A DNA stretch of 64,000 bases from Fasciolopsis buskii (taxonomy: Eukaryota; Platyhelminthes; Trematoda; Plagiorchiida; Fasciolidae): contig LUCM01001905.1 of assembly GCA_008360955.1 (NCBI GenBank), forward strand, positions 38,444 through 102,443, written 5' to 3'. Positions 24,590 to 35,719 of the stretch are shown here, piece by piece. Position 1 is the first letter of the stretch, and every line of letters begins with the position of its first letter. The position numbers and the translations under genes are program-made. Under the pieces are notes generated by a model. The model was given only the letters and a program-made list of their open reading frames with translations. It was not told the origin of the DNA and searched no databases.

Positions 24590-24865
24590 CAATAGTGCTT
24601 TCATCATAATGATCGAACTCGCGTCCATGACAGAAAATTATGCTGTAGTGAGAAATTTTCCACGAGATGCATTGCGCATGAGTGTAGCGGAAAGGGAAAG
24701 CCTCGCAGCCACTAGGGCCCATTGCACAGACGGGGGGGGATCCGGCAATCATGATTCTGAAACTTGAAATAGCATCGAATGGGAAAGGTTCCCAGTGGGG
24801 GACGTATGACGGCAAGCCGGATGACAGCGAACTGTCATATACCAAAAGCATGTCAACGCGTAGCA
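24590..24865 (+). repeat. dispersed repeat, copy A (partner at 33250-33500)
   Basis: Aligns with 33250-33500 on the same strand. Shared words include GCATGAGTGTA, TGAAA-TTG/TGGAATAGCA and the ACTGTC..CATAT end. Identity is about 70% by eye. No coding content is recognised, although a 157-residue minus-strand frame crosses it by chance. Confidence 0.55.
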
Positions 24866-24869
24866 CTAT

Positions 24870-27401
24870 ATAACCACCTAGTTAAGAAATCTGATGAGCA
24901 GATGCGCTCCGCAATATCAAGGTATGATCTCCCATGACTTTGATCTTCAGTACCATAGTCGACGATTAACCCAAACAGTCCAGCTCGCCTCTGAAGCAGT
25001 CATGCAAATGCACACAAAGGGCTGCTGATCTATTACCAACCTTAAAACACTTTTTCAACTCGGAATGACTTGTTGCAATTAAAGGACCCGGAGTGCTCTG
25101 ATATACTAACACGCTAAAACCGAAACAAAGGTAGCAAGACGACCAGCGAAAGTGACATGTTCAAGTCGAATGACGAGATTAATAAACTACTTACAGCTGA
25201 AGTGGCAAGCAGCGGAGCGCCTGTCGGCAAATGCAGTTGACTATGTGGATCGCCTTAATTACAGTTCATACAGCTGTTAACACAGCGTTCTAGCGCAATG
25301 AGTGACGCGAACTGCGCGTAGATTCATCGTACAACCTGATCTAAATGACAGTCGAAGAACTGGCGCTATCGTAGCCGGAAGTTAGTCGCCATAATCGAAA
25401 TGAGACGATAATACAACATAGCGATTAATCTAGCGAAAAACGACGAAAAGTTGATGAACTTGGCTGTTTGTATTCAAAAGCCCAACTGGACAATTCCCCA
25501 GTGTTTAGTAACTGAGAAAGACCGCGGAATTGTTGAGAAACGTGAAGAAGACAATGGTTTATGGTCTTGCACTGCGACAGCGGTCTAATAAGCAAATTGT
25601 GATGGTTATTTTGTTTATCATCGAGCCAATCAGCGCAGAGCATGACAGTAATGGTTGGCCTGAGGCGACGAGCACTTTTTTAAATTGATTGTTGATCTCT
25701 GGTCGGTGACCTTGGTGATGACGGTTGGACCGAGCTGGTTGGCGTACTTTAAACCATCACGCTTGCTTCGTATAGATTTCCCTCACGGAATCATTCAGCC
25801 ACCACGCTGCAGTTCTCAAAGGTAAGCGAAATACTGCTCACTGACTAGTCGCTAAATTAAACCAATTCGATATCAGTTGTTACTACAGCAGTTTGCCTTC
25901 CCCAATGACTTGTAAATGACAGTTTTTGATGAAAATGATACAAAGGGGGACAGAGTTCCGACAGCCATTCATAAATTTATTTTTTGAAGGTAAATGGACC
26001 TGGATTCCGTGACTTCAAAAGGACACGTATGAAGTGATTTTTTATCCGAGTTTCGAGCACCAAAATAATGATTCTTTTTTCAATTGAAATTTGGACGACA
26101 GCCGCTTGCCCTCAGCTTTGATGAGCACGAGGCAGTAACATGCAATACCGCAATTTAAAATATGCGTTTCAAAAGTTCTTTAGTGGGGTATATATATGTA
26201 TATATAAAATTATTGTAACTATCACATTATATTACATGCGCACTGAGCTACTTTTAATTTGGGTGCAAGATGTGGATCAGTTTAACAGGTTTTTTAGAAT
26301 ATAAGTCCAAAGAAATTCGACTGGTCTCAGTGTTTAACGGAAAGTGAAACACGGATCGGAACGGTATTCAAGTCTAACCTAATTTAGAAAACAGTTCCAA
26401 TCAAGTGGGATTTCAACATACGGGGCCTTAAAGACAACTCGGAGCAATGTATGATCGAATCAACATAAGCGCATGACGACCGAGATACCAAATGTCTTTT
26501 ATCGGCCGTCCTGGTTATATTTTACTGTATCTAACCAAGATTATAAATATGATGCGTTAGTGATATTTTTACATCCTACCGTAGCGACTGCCTGCTACAG
26601 CAAACAAAGCGAACCAATAAATGTATATAACAGGGTAAAAATAATTTCAATGAAATGACTGACGACTTCCCTGAATGGTAAAGGTAGCTCATGGTTAAGA
26701 AGCACGACCCATTCGTTGAAACTATGCATCAGCACGGATGTGGCTAAGTTCAGTTTCGATGGACATTACCCGTGCATTAATTTTGGTCTCGGTTTCTCCA
26801 GCTCGCAACACTGACTACTCAGACATCCTCAGCCTTCCAAAATTCAAACATATTTCACCTTTTTTTACTCAAAGGTGATACTTGCGTCTTTGAGCACAAA
26901 TCAGTCGCCACATCCAAAATATAAAATTTCGAGTCTTCAAATCGTGGTTGAAGCTCAAGCATCTTTCAGCCAGTTTTGGTGTTGTTCATATGTAGTGGTG
27001 GCCGTACCACGGTCGATTTGTTTGTTGCTTTTGAATATTGTGCACTTGTTTGTGACGGACTTCATCTGCCTTATCACCACCATAAGACTTTAGTGCACAA
27101 TTGACAGTAATCGCTTTACTCATGAAATCTCGGTCATGGTGCGCCAGGCCGAACAGCTCCCCGTAGGTAACCAACCATGCCAACTGGCCGACCTCCCTAC
27201 ACGTATAAAGTATTATGTGAAATTAGAAAGCCACTGTTTTTCTCTCAGACCACGAATGCTCTTCGCGCCCTAAAAATACGTTTCAAAAGTTGTAACCGCT
27301 TGCACTATTGCTCACCGGATTTTCTACCACCCCGGCTCTTCCCGGTTTATTGGAAGATGACTCCACAGATTTCATTAAAGTCCGTGAGAATCTTCGCCGG
27401 G

Positions 27402-27403
<2 letters not shown>
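24870..27403. other. anonymous sequence upstream of the WD40 gene
   Basis: No gene found. A short (TA)n-like patch lies at 26189-26208. No promoter element can be called with confidence. Confidence 0.4.

Positions 27404-27452
<49 letters not shown>
27404..27452. repeat. (TA)n microsatellite
   Basis: Perfect TA dinucleotide run of about 49 bp. It makes the artificial IYIYIY reading frames seen on both strands. Confidence 0.95.
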
Positions 27453-27459
<7 letters not shown>

Positions 27460-27908
27460 GTTTCGTATCCCGAAATGATAATTCCAAATCAGCTTGGGAA
27501 CAAGCATGGGACCAACACGATAGCGAGAAGCAAAAATCGAACCTAATCGCTTTATACCTCTACGTCGAGTCGTGTGGCATCTTGAAATCATGACCAGGGC
27601 GTGAGAAGACCAAGAAAAGGTAGATGATCAGATATACGTAAAATATAATCTTATAGATGGCATTCCACGTTAACAATGCGCAATCATTGCGATAATTTAA
27701 GTAGCACCATGGCATTATGACTCCGGTACATTTTATTCAAAAGTTCTGAGGACCTACAAATATCCCGAAAACAGCTATCTCCCCGCTTGTTTCAAAATGA
27801 GAACCTCAAGGGGAAATAAGGGACTGGCGTGGAAGACATCAAGGACCTTCGTACTGAGTAGTACAAGCAGAAAATCTGATAGATATCTATAGCGGCACAC
27901 CTTTCCCC

Positions 27909-29382
27909 ATGAATAATAAACTGACCATGAGCATCCACTCTGTTGTGTTTCGGTCCAGATTTAGTAATTACGACTCCCGGATGTCACTCCCTATTTTCAG
28001 TTTCAATGGCACCTGGGATCGACGATCGAGTACGTTTTCTTACAATTACCACCCCAGTGTACAGATTAACGAAGTAACATTGATGGGACACACGGAATCT
28101 GTGACTGGAGTCACCTGGTCCCATAAAGACCAGGAACTGGTTTCTGTTGGGTACGACAAAACCCTACGTCTGTGGGATATTGAAAATTCCACAGAAAAGA
28201 TCCAACCCGTACATCATACGGGTCGACTGTCCTCGGTAGCTGTGGATGGAGGCAGCAAAAAGTGAACCCCAATTTCTCATATCCGAAAAGCGTTGTAGTA
28301 TTGTATGCGGAAGTACCGATGGATGCAGCATTGTATTTGACTACCACAATCAGCATCAGATAGTAAGTTTAATCAACAAACCCAATCATACACTGCTTAA
28401 TTAAGATGTATATGAGAAATGGTGGTCCAGTTACAGATGTGGCAATTGACAATACCGGTTTCCTGATTGCAGTAGTTAACGATATCAACTGCGAGTTGAA
28501 CGTATGGGATTTACGCAATGGAAAATCCATCACTCGGATGCAAGGTATGCCCATGCAGGATAATTATAAATGTGAAACCACTAGATTTGCATCGATCAAC
28601 TCCAACTTCCTGTGTGTTCACACCTGACTACCGATCTATAATCACCACCTCAACAGACGGGTCAGTAAAGTCTGTTGATTACATTCGACAGCATACACTG
28701 ATCACACTCAGGTATGCGAAGACATTTACTCGACGCACTATACAAAATTTGCGGTTTCTCTCATTTCAGAGATCATAAACACGCAGTTTCATCGGCTTGC
28801 TTGACGTTGGACGGGAAGATCCTAGCCACCACATCTTGGGATCGATCGATTCTTTTGTATGACCTTCTAACTGGTGCATATCGCAGTCAAGGGCCCACAA
28901 GTCTGACCGGTGCACATCAGGGTTCTATCAGTTGTTCCAGCATAAGCACGGCGGGTAACCTAACAAACGTTCATCAACTGAGCATCTCTACGGCCATATT
29001 ATAGGTGATATTCTAGTCACCGGCGGTTTGGATAAGCTGGTTGTCATTTGGGATCCGCAAAAAGGACATCAAGTGATGAGACTGAGCGTAAGTGACATCA
29101 AATACAGTATCATTCTTACTAAGCCCATCGTACTGTCCAGGGTCATACAGATTGGGTTAATCAAGTGAAGTTATCTACAGACGAAAGAATAGTTCTGTCT
29201 GCATCCAAAGTAAGCTGAAATAGAATTATTCACTTCCTTAGGACAAAAGTATTCGTCTGTGGGACATTGTAAACCGAGAACGAATGACTGCGGGCGGCAT
29301 AATAGAAGCAAATACCAAAGATAATAAAGTGAAGGTACGTCACATGAAGTTCAAAAATACCGTTTCACTTAAAATTTGTTAA
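27909..29382 (+). CDS. WDR88: WD40-repeat protein, WDR88-like, seven exons
   Basis: Seven exons can be joined across GT-AG introns at 28363-28405, 28545-28584, 28712-28769, 28955-29004, 29088-29140 and 29210-29241 (43, 40, 58, 50, 53 and 32 bp), all phase-compatible. The product is a string of WD40 repeats: GHTESVTGVTWS..LRLWD, HKHAVSSACLTLDG..SWDRSILLYD, GAHQGSIS..GGLDKLVVIWD and GHTDWVNQVKLS..SASKDKSIRLWD. The order and wording of the last three repeats match vertebrate WDR88, a propeller protein of unclear function; WD40 proteins act as binding scaffolds. An extra A in the AAAAA run at 28257-28261 breaks the frame in the first exon, which is either a sequence error or a real lesion. The last exon either runs to the stop at 29380-29382 or splices at 29335 to a short exon ending at 29459. 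The true start is uncertain. Assigning another WD40 gene is possible. Confidence 0.65.
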
Positions 29383-29459
29383 AACTGTAATTCTCGCGTC
29401 GCTTGATTTAATTCCCGATTAGAACGTTTTTAGCACTATTGTAGGCAGGAACTAAATAA

Positions 29460-30878
29460 CCCTGGGCAGAGAAATCAGAGAAAAACTGGTCAAAAGAGCA
29501 CGACAACCACTTTGAACGGAATGGATAAACGCCACACTTTGAGGTAAACTTCATAGAGACATTTGAACAACAACATGCGGCAAAACCCTTAACGCAATCG
29601 TTTGAATGACTACATTAATCGATGACGTAGTTTGATTTCTGTTTCTGCGACGCATAAGCTGCGAGAACTTCAGGCAATAATGTCAAGTGACAACTCAAAT
29701 TCGCCCGATCTACCATTTCCGGCTCTTTCATTTGAGTGGGCCGTGCTGAAGTAACAACAAAAATCACGTTAGTGGAAGGCTAATGCGTATGAAAACTAGG
29801 CTGATATGAACTACTTGTATTAGAGTACATTTATTCACTAAGATTACTTTTCTATTTGAACTGTTTGGAACACAAACGTGTCACCAGTTGTCATTTCCTT
29901 TCAAATCTAGTGTTCTCTTTGTGAAAAATACTTCACGCTCCGTCCGACAGAGAAGCGAACGGGCCGGCCACGATGCCCATTCTGTTGGCTAGAAACAGAA
30001 CCCAGAAACCACTAAGGTACGTAACAGATCAAAATCAACAAGAACCCAAGAAAATGAAAATCAGCGATCTCCGAAAGGGTATTTTCAAGTCAATAAACTT
30101 TATTTCCGTAAAAATTTAACTCTTTCAGAATAGATGGCTAGAGAGAAGTCAGATATGTACAGAAAATATACACATGAAAATCATTTGGTCACTGCCCACT
30201 TATATATATATATATATATATGCCAGTCGCAGAGGGCGAGAGAAACACATAAGCACACAAACACAAGGTCGTTTGAAACGGACGGACCGAGGACGGGGTG
30301 TAGCCGTAGACACGCGATGCCTTACCACGCGGTACAGTACCACACAACCATTTGCAGAGTCTAGTGGGTAGAAAAAAAGATTAGAGACCAGGGGAAGTGG
30401 GAAGGATTGTGAATAAACAAAAAGCTGGCCAGAGGAACCCAACCAAATGCCGACTAGAAGAGACTGCACATAAAGGAAACAAACGGAGAAATAAGGAATG
30501 GAACAGAGAAGTGTGACTGGAAGGACTCTGCAACCGAAATGATTGATCGCATAACGTTGACTAGGACGATTTTGTGCATGCATCAAAGTTGAATGGAATT
30601 AGGGAGAATACTGGGGGTGAAACAGTCCGATGACTTACAGGTCAACAATGCTTAATAAATGCCAAAATTTTGACCTCCCCACTGAGGTAATATCAACCAT
30701 CTGAAGCAAGTGGCAACGCATGCCAATAACGCTTCTGGGAAGCGCTGAAGGTAGCGATCAGATGTCATTTTACACGTGGAAAGCTGATCAGAATAGGGGG
30801 CGAAAACGAATCACCAGGGGACTATTTGCAGAGAAAACCGAAGTAAGCGAACAGGGAAGTTTTGTGCGAAATACGCCG
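29460..30878. other. spacer between two convergent genes
   Basis: Holds the 3' sides of the WD40 and MED26 genes, which point towards each other. A (TA)n run lies at 30201-30221. No polyadenylation signal can be fixed with confidence, and no other gene is seen. Confidence 0.45.
30201..30221. repeat. (TA)n microsatellite
   Basis: Short perfect TA run. Confidence 0.9.
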
Positions 30879-32579
30879 CTACCAAGGGTCTGGTAACGCT
30901 GTGAGTTGGTCCAGATCGTCGTTGACTGGAAAAAATTGGCGTTTATGTCCCACAATATCAACCCAGGGAAGTACATGCAAGTATTGGTCATCAAGGGTTA
31001 GAGAATACAACTCGGTAGGTAGATGAAGCAGACCCTGGTCATCAACAGTACGATTAACCTCCGGCCAAGGTTCAGATAACAACCGAGTCACTGTATCTAC
31101 TGTTGAGTTAATAGGTACATAAGGTCTCTCCGTTGGACGATCTAGGCTGTACCAATCAATCTCCGCCGGTAGCGGAGGCAACTGAGGCCAATCGTTCATA
31201 TTATTTGTAATTGGAGGGAGCGTTGATTTTGAAGTTCGTTCGTGTCGGTGCGTTTTACCAGAATCTGAATCATCCCCGCGGTGTCTATGACGGTGTTTGT
31301 GTTTTTTGTGCTTCTTGTGCTTTGAACGTTGGGCATCGGAATCCGAATCACCAGCACCCGGCTCGGATTCGCTTAGGGCAGATCGCTTAACCGCTTCAAT
31401 CCTATGATCAACGGGCACGTGTTTGGATTCGGGGGAAGGGCTCAAACTTGTGGTGAGCTTAGCTGCACCAGAAGAAGTCAATGGAAGCGTTACTGTGTTG
31501 TGGACTTTGTTCACATGGTTGGTGAGCACCGGACGTGAATCAGAGTTCTCTAGGGTGCATCTAGCCGGCGCATCTATCCGCAAACCAACTGGTCGGGTTG
31601 AACGCGGAGTGACAGGCCGGGATCTCTGAGTTTCATTCATGGCACTCTGAGCACAGCCCGACGTGTTGCGGGGATGTCGTGTTCGCGTGAGTTGGGGCAC
31701 TATTGATGGACGAGAAGGATCTGCTTCTTTGTTGATTCGGTTAGTGAGTATCCGATCTGCTGTGACCGAATCTATACAATCTCCGGCTGCTTGGACCAAT
31801 TCCGCGGTGGATTTGACCTTGGCCAGACGGGCTGCCTGAGTAGCACGGCCATCTCGGGACGGTAATTGAGGGCTATTGGTGCTCACACTTCGTGGAGGAC
31901 CAGCTATAGAATTGGACTTAGACAAAACCGGAGTTGAAGGTTTCGAGATCGGTAGCGAATCCAGGGGCATGTCGGTATGACGACCACCATTGATCAAGGG
32001 GAGTTTGGGAGAGGGATGGGACCCGATCTGCGTGGGCGTTGTGGTCGCAGGTTTGCTTTGGGGCGATGAAACGGACTGTTGGTATCGGAAACGCTTGCTT
32101 GGTGTAGCAGACCGCTGAATACTGAAAGGAGAATCCGTGTTGTCATTACTGGAATCACTAGCCTTATTGGAGAGATTTGCTAAACTCGAGGCGGATGGAT
32201 AGCTTCGCTTTAACCCGCGAGATTCAGAAGTGCGCGGCAAGTTTACCGAAGCGACTGAGACTGGAGTGGTATGTACTGACTTGAGAGGTGTGCCGTTGGA
32301 ATGCTGAGGCTTTGGCATAGAGACATGTGGAGACGCCGCTGGTGTTGGGCCTAGATCGGCACATTTAAGCGGGATCACAGAATTTGCCGTGAAATTAGGA
32401 GAAAGGAGTTTCTGCCATGCTTTGATCACAAAACGTATTCGTTTTTGTAGAGCAGGGTCAACTTTATGTCTGATAAGCTGCAACAGCTGACCTATCCGAG
32501 TATCCTGCAACTGAGTCATGGTCATGGGAAACAACTCCAGTTGGGTGACCGCATCCAATACGGCCTCCGTATTTGTAAT
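30879..32579 (-). CDS. MED26: Mediator complex subunit 26, large last exon
   Basis: MED26 is the Mediator subunit that links the complex to elongation factors in the nucleus. The exon opens after an acceptor TTTTGCGACAG at 32580 and encodes, from ITNTEAVLDAV to AWQKLL (about 60 residues), the C-terminal part of a TFIIS N-terminal-type (LW) domain. A long Ser/Pro/Thr-rich, low-complexity middle follows, with a Lys/His cluster (KHKKHKKHKH, around residue 420 of the exon). The tail has WPEVN, DDQGLLHLP and YLHVLPWVDI, matching the conserved MED26 C-terminus (WPGVNG..LNILPY) that binds Mediator. The exon is about 567 codons, close to full-length MED26 (about 600). The first exon(s), with the start of the LW domain, should lie upstream beyond 32.6 kb; I could not find them. 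An in-frame ATG at 32661-32663 lies in the intron and is not used here. It converges with the WD40 gene. Confidence 0.85.
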   Translation of the reverse strand: MTNTEAVLDAVTQLELFPMTMTQLQDTRIGQLLQLIRHKVDPALQKRIRFVIKAWQKLLSPNFTANSVIPLKCADLGPTPAASPHVSMPKPQHSNGTPLKSVHTTPVSVASVNLPRTSESRGLKRSYPSASSLANLSNKASDSSNDNTDSPFSIQRSATPSKRFRYQQSVSSPQSKPATTTPTQIGSHPSPKLPLINGGRHTDMPLDSLPISKPSTPVLSKSNSIAGPPRSVSTNSPQLPSRDGRATQAARLAKVKSTAELVQAAGDCIDSVTADRILTNRINKEADPSRPSIVPQLTRTRHPRNTSGCAQSAMNETQRSRPVTPRSTRPVGLRIDAPARCTLENSDSRPVLTNHVNKVHNTVTLPLTSSGAAKLTTSLSPSPESKHVPVDHRIEAVKRSALSESEPGAGDSDSDAQRSKHKKHKKHKHRHRHRGDDSDSGKTHRHERTSKSTLPPITNNMNDWPQLPPLPAEIDWYSLDRPTERPYVPINSTVDTVTRLLSEPWPEVNRTVDDQGLLHLPTELYSLTLDDQYLHVLPWVDIVGHKRQFFPVNDDLDQLTALPDPW

Positions 32580-33249
32580 CTGTCGCAAAATGAACACGGG
32601 GTCAAGCGAGAAGCAAATGAAAAACGGCAGATACAATTTTGCTGAAGATGTTATAAAAAGCATTCATTTCACATTTAATGGCTGAGTGTAAAGTTCGTGA
32701 ATAATTCAGTGTCGAAAGCTGAACGGGTGGAGAAACTGGCTTATTCGGGAAACGATCTACGGAGAGTGAATAAGTAACTGAATCCGTTCTTTTTTGCAAA
32801 ATGTGAGTAGTAAAACCAAAGGGAAATGAAGACGAAAACATGACCTAGACAACTGATGTCTTGCTAAACACGCCAAAGTCAATATACCGCGAGTGCAAGT
32901 TAAGCGACCTCCGTAAAATTAGAAGCTCTGAAATTACCAACCATTCGCACCGAAACTTGCTCAGTACTTACGAAATCAAGCCTGCACACCTGTGCACCTA
33001 CCTTACACTAAATACGGAACAGAAAACTTCGTTTATTTATTACAAGTCACAATAACAGCAAATGCAAGTATGGCTATTGTAGTCGTCAGTTACAAATTAA
33101 GAAGTTTTCGTTTCAGTAGTCCAGCAAAACCGTAAGTTTCTCCGTGGTTACTGAATGTAGCCGACCAGGAGCGCAAGATAACAACTACAGGTACTCCGTC
33201 GTTAGGTGGGTTTTGACAATCGTTTTATATCCGTTGGTCATTGATCAGT
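32580..33249. other. probable MED26 intron and upstream sequence
   Basis: The acceptor at 32580 means that an intron lies here on the minus strand. No upstream exon is found on inspection. Confidence 0.4.
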
Positions 33250-33500
33250 GGTTTTTTGCTGTTTTAGCAGCCATGAGTAAGATGAAAACGTCCTTGGACA
33301 GCACAGTTTATGACACACCTAAAGCATGAGTGTAATGAAAGGGGGACGCCCCATAGCCAGTGCATGCAGGGGGAAACTAGTAACCATAACTCTGAAATTT
33401 GGAATAGCAAAGAACCACGTAAGGTATACTGAGGTCAGGTGGGGTAACGAGCCGCGCGATAGTGGACTGTCGTTTTCCAACATGTCATATGATAAACGTG
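33250..33500 (+). repeat. dispersed repeat, copy B (partner at 24590-24865)
   Basis: Same-strand match to 24590-24865. Both copies show GCATGAGTGTA followed by a G-rich run. Confidence 0.55.
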
Positions 33501-33919
33501 TACATTACGGGTGAATTGTGTGGCCCAGTGTCGTGACTTGGTAGCCCGAAGTGTTAATATAACCTAAGGCCATCAAACGATGTCTATCAGCTAATGAGCG
33601 GTGGCCGGAGATTATTAAACGACGAGAAAACCTGCAGCTGGCCACCTGTGTAGGAGTGAGTGAAATTTATGTTGGGAATCAAGGAAAGAAGGCAGCAGAT
33701 AAGAAATAACGGATTGAAAAGCTTTCCAAAGCACAAAATTTGGGCTGATGGAACGATAACTGTTGTGGTCGGAAGGACAACTATATTCCGAATAAAAAAA
33801 ATAACAGCGTTACTTTAGGAAGCACGAAGAATTTCCAAGATAAACAGAATATCAAACCAGCCGGATTGTTTGTAAGCACTCAGTTTACGAATGATTAGCT
33901 CTTCTGGTGGTTACACTAA
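33501..33919. other. anonymous intergenic sequence
   Basis: No feature recognised. Confidence 0.4.
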
Positions 33920-34117
33920 GAAGAAAAGGGAGGCCGGGAACGTGAGAATGCAGGAGGCAAAACTGACAGACAAGCAAAGTGAAGTGTAAGCACAACACTG
34001 TGACACGTCGCCAAATATATATATATATATATTTAGAGTTGAGAAGGCGTACACTGAGTTAATACGTTTATCGTGACGTTTCGATCCAAACTAGGACTCG
34101 TTGTCAAACGTGAATGA

Positions 34118-34162
<45 letters not shown>
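33920..34162 (+). repeat. duplicated block, copy 1, ending in (TA)n
   Basis: Base for base the same as 34183-34422 apart from the lengths of the two TA runs (34015-34033 and 34119-34162 here). It ends at the N and adapter remnant, so the duplication is probably an assembly error. Confidence 0.9.
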
Positions 34163-34163
<1 letters not shown>

Positions 34164-34182
34164 NGATGTGTATAAGAGACAG
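34164..34182 (+). other. Tn5/Nextera mosaic-end adapter remnant
   Basis: Bases 34165-34182 equal the last 18 of the 19-bp Tn5 mosaic end used in Nextera libraries (AGATGTGTATAAGAGACAG); the first base is the N at 34164. It sits between two copies of one genomic block. It is not part of the organism. Confidence 0.93.
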
Positions 34183-34380
34183 GAAGAAAAGGGAGGCCGG
34201 GAACGTGAGAATGCAGGAGGCAAAACTGACAGACAAGCAAAGTGAAGTGTAAGCACAACACTGTGACACGTCGCCAAATATATATATATATATATTTAGA
34301 GTTGAGAAGGCGTACACTGAGTTAATACGTTTATCGTGACGTTTCGATCCAAACTAGGACTCGTTGTCAAACGTGAATGA

Positions 34381-34422
<42 letters not shown>
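34183..34422 (+). repeat. duplicated block, copy 2, ending in (TA)n
   Basis: Second copy of the block at 33920-34162. After its TA run (34382-34422) the sequence continues into unique DNA, so this copy is joined to the real right flank. Confidence 0.9.
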
Positions 34423-35719
34423 CAGTGGACAAAAATTCGAAACTTTGCTAGAAACCTGTTAATAACAGTAAACCCTAACTTTAAAAAAGTAACCATAGGG
34501 TACCGCTGACCATAAAATGGTCAATCACTATCTAGAGCATCAAGGAATCGGACTGTTTGTTACGCGGGGGGCGAGTTAAATCATGCGGAGAACTTGGTTA
34601 TTTATAAAAATGTCCAGCCTCCAAGTGCTTCGGCATGGTCGGAGGCGGGCGTGTTAAGCTTTGAATTGACTACTCCTCCTGAGCACTTCTCGGAATGCCC
34701 CCAAATGGTCTGCGTCTTGGAAAGCCTCTGATGGGGAAGTCTTATGAACTGCCTTCTCGTGGCGGAGTACAACTCTGAGAAAGGAGGCGGTCAGCGGGGT
34801 TTGATTTGTTGTCCAACACCTTAAACAAGCTTTCGATGCGCTGTTTCCAAACTGCTCACTAGAACCACTTGCAATCATTACGATGTCAGTTTTTGCTCCT
34901 ATGGAGGAAAGCGACATATCTGTCAGAGAACTCGTCGGCGTTACCGCTTGCTGAAGCAACTGCCGCACTGATGGGCAGTCTAAACGCATGATCCAGAATC
35001 GGTGAGACTGCAGTAAGTTTTGTGATCAGAATCGCCTGTTAGGTTTTCAAAACGCATTAGCTGAAGAGCCGTAATGCTCCCAATTAATGACGTCAATGAG
35101 CACTGGTCGGTTAGTGAAAACGCCTTGCATTCTGCTGGGTTAGTGAGTTGTTGCTTGACCCCACGTGTCGTGACACTGAATTTCTGATGAGTCCCTGTGC
35201 TGTTTTGGCGCATGCCAGTCCGTCCCTGCTGATAGCGAGCTAAATGAAGCACGGCTTGCAACGAAACGTGAACTCAACCCAAGCATGCGTAGGACTCCCG
35301 AGATCTGGTATTCCCAATCATGCTGCCACCATGGTTAAGTCTCGCAAGTTATTCGTTTCATCTCAGCTAGAGCCGAGAAAGCATTGAGTGTAAGCGAAAC
35401 GACTTGTAAAGCTGATAACTCGCCTATACACAATTAGGAGTAACGTCTTGCACGTTAGGTGGTACATTTTAATGAAAAACTAATCTGGCCTTTTGCGTCA
35501 GCCCCTCTCTCATGGCAGTTGCCATACGGAAATGGTTACCATCGTTCGCCGTGATTTTCACGGCTTATCATCTGTACTTAAGTTTGTGCAATATATACAT
35601 TTACACCTATATATATAAATATATATATATAACTAAAAAAACACACAACGAGGATTCGATGGCCGTTTCCATGTTTTATGCAATGACAAGGAAATCGAAC
35701 AAGCGGGCCGCATCCGCGG
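34423..35719. other. anonymous sequence with two overlapping minus-strand frames
   Basis: Two minus-strand frames, 34980-35261 (93 codons) and 34654-34989 (111 codons), overlap by 10 bp in different frames. They have balanced composition but no motif I recognise, and no splice pair joins them convincingly. A TA-rich patch lies at 35609-35631. They could be exons of an unknown gene or chance. Confidence 0.25.

Noticed and set aside
24393..24866. 157-codon minus-strand frame
   Set aside because: It crosses a dispersed repeat whose other copy (33.3 kb) does not keep the frame, and it shows no motif.
27909..29382. WDR12 as identity of the WD40 gene
   Set aside because: No NLE domain precedes the repeats, and the repeat wording in the last three blades fits WDR88 better.
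34033..34317. Frames with IYIYIY runs here and at 27.3, 30.2, 34.3 and 35.6 kb
   Set aside because: They are translations of TA microsatellites; this one also crosses the adapter remnant.
34654..35261. Two overlapping minus-strand frames as a two-exon gene
   Set aside because: No splice pair joins them in frame and no motif is recognised; kept only as an uncertain region.
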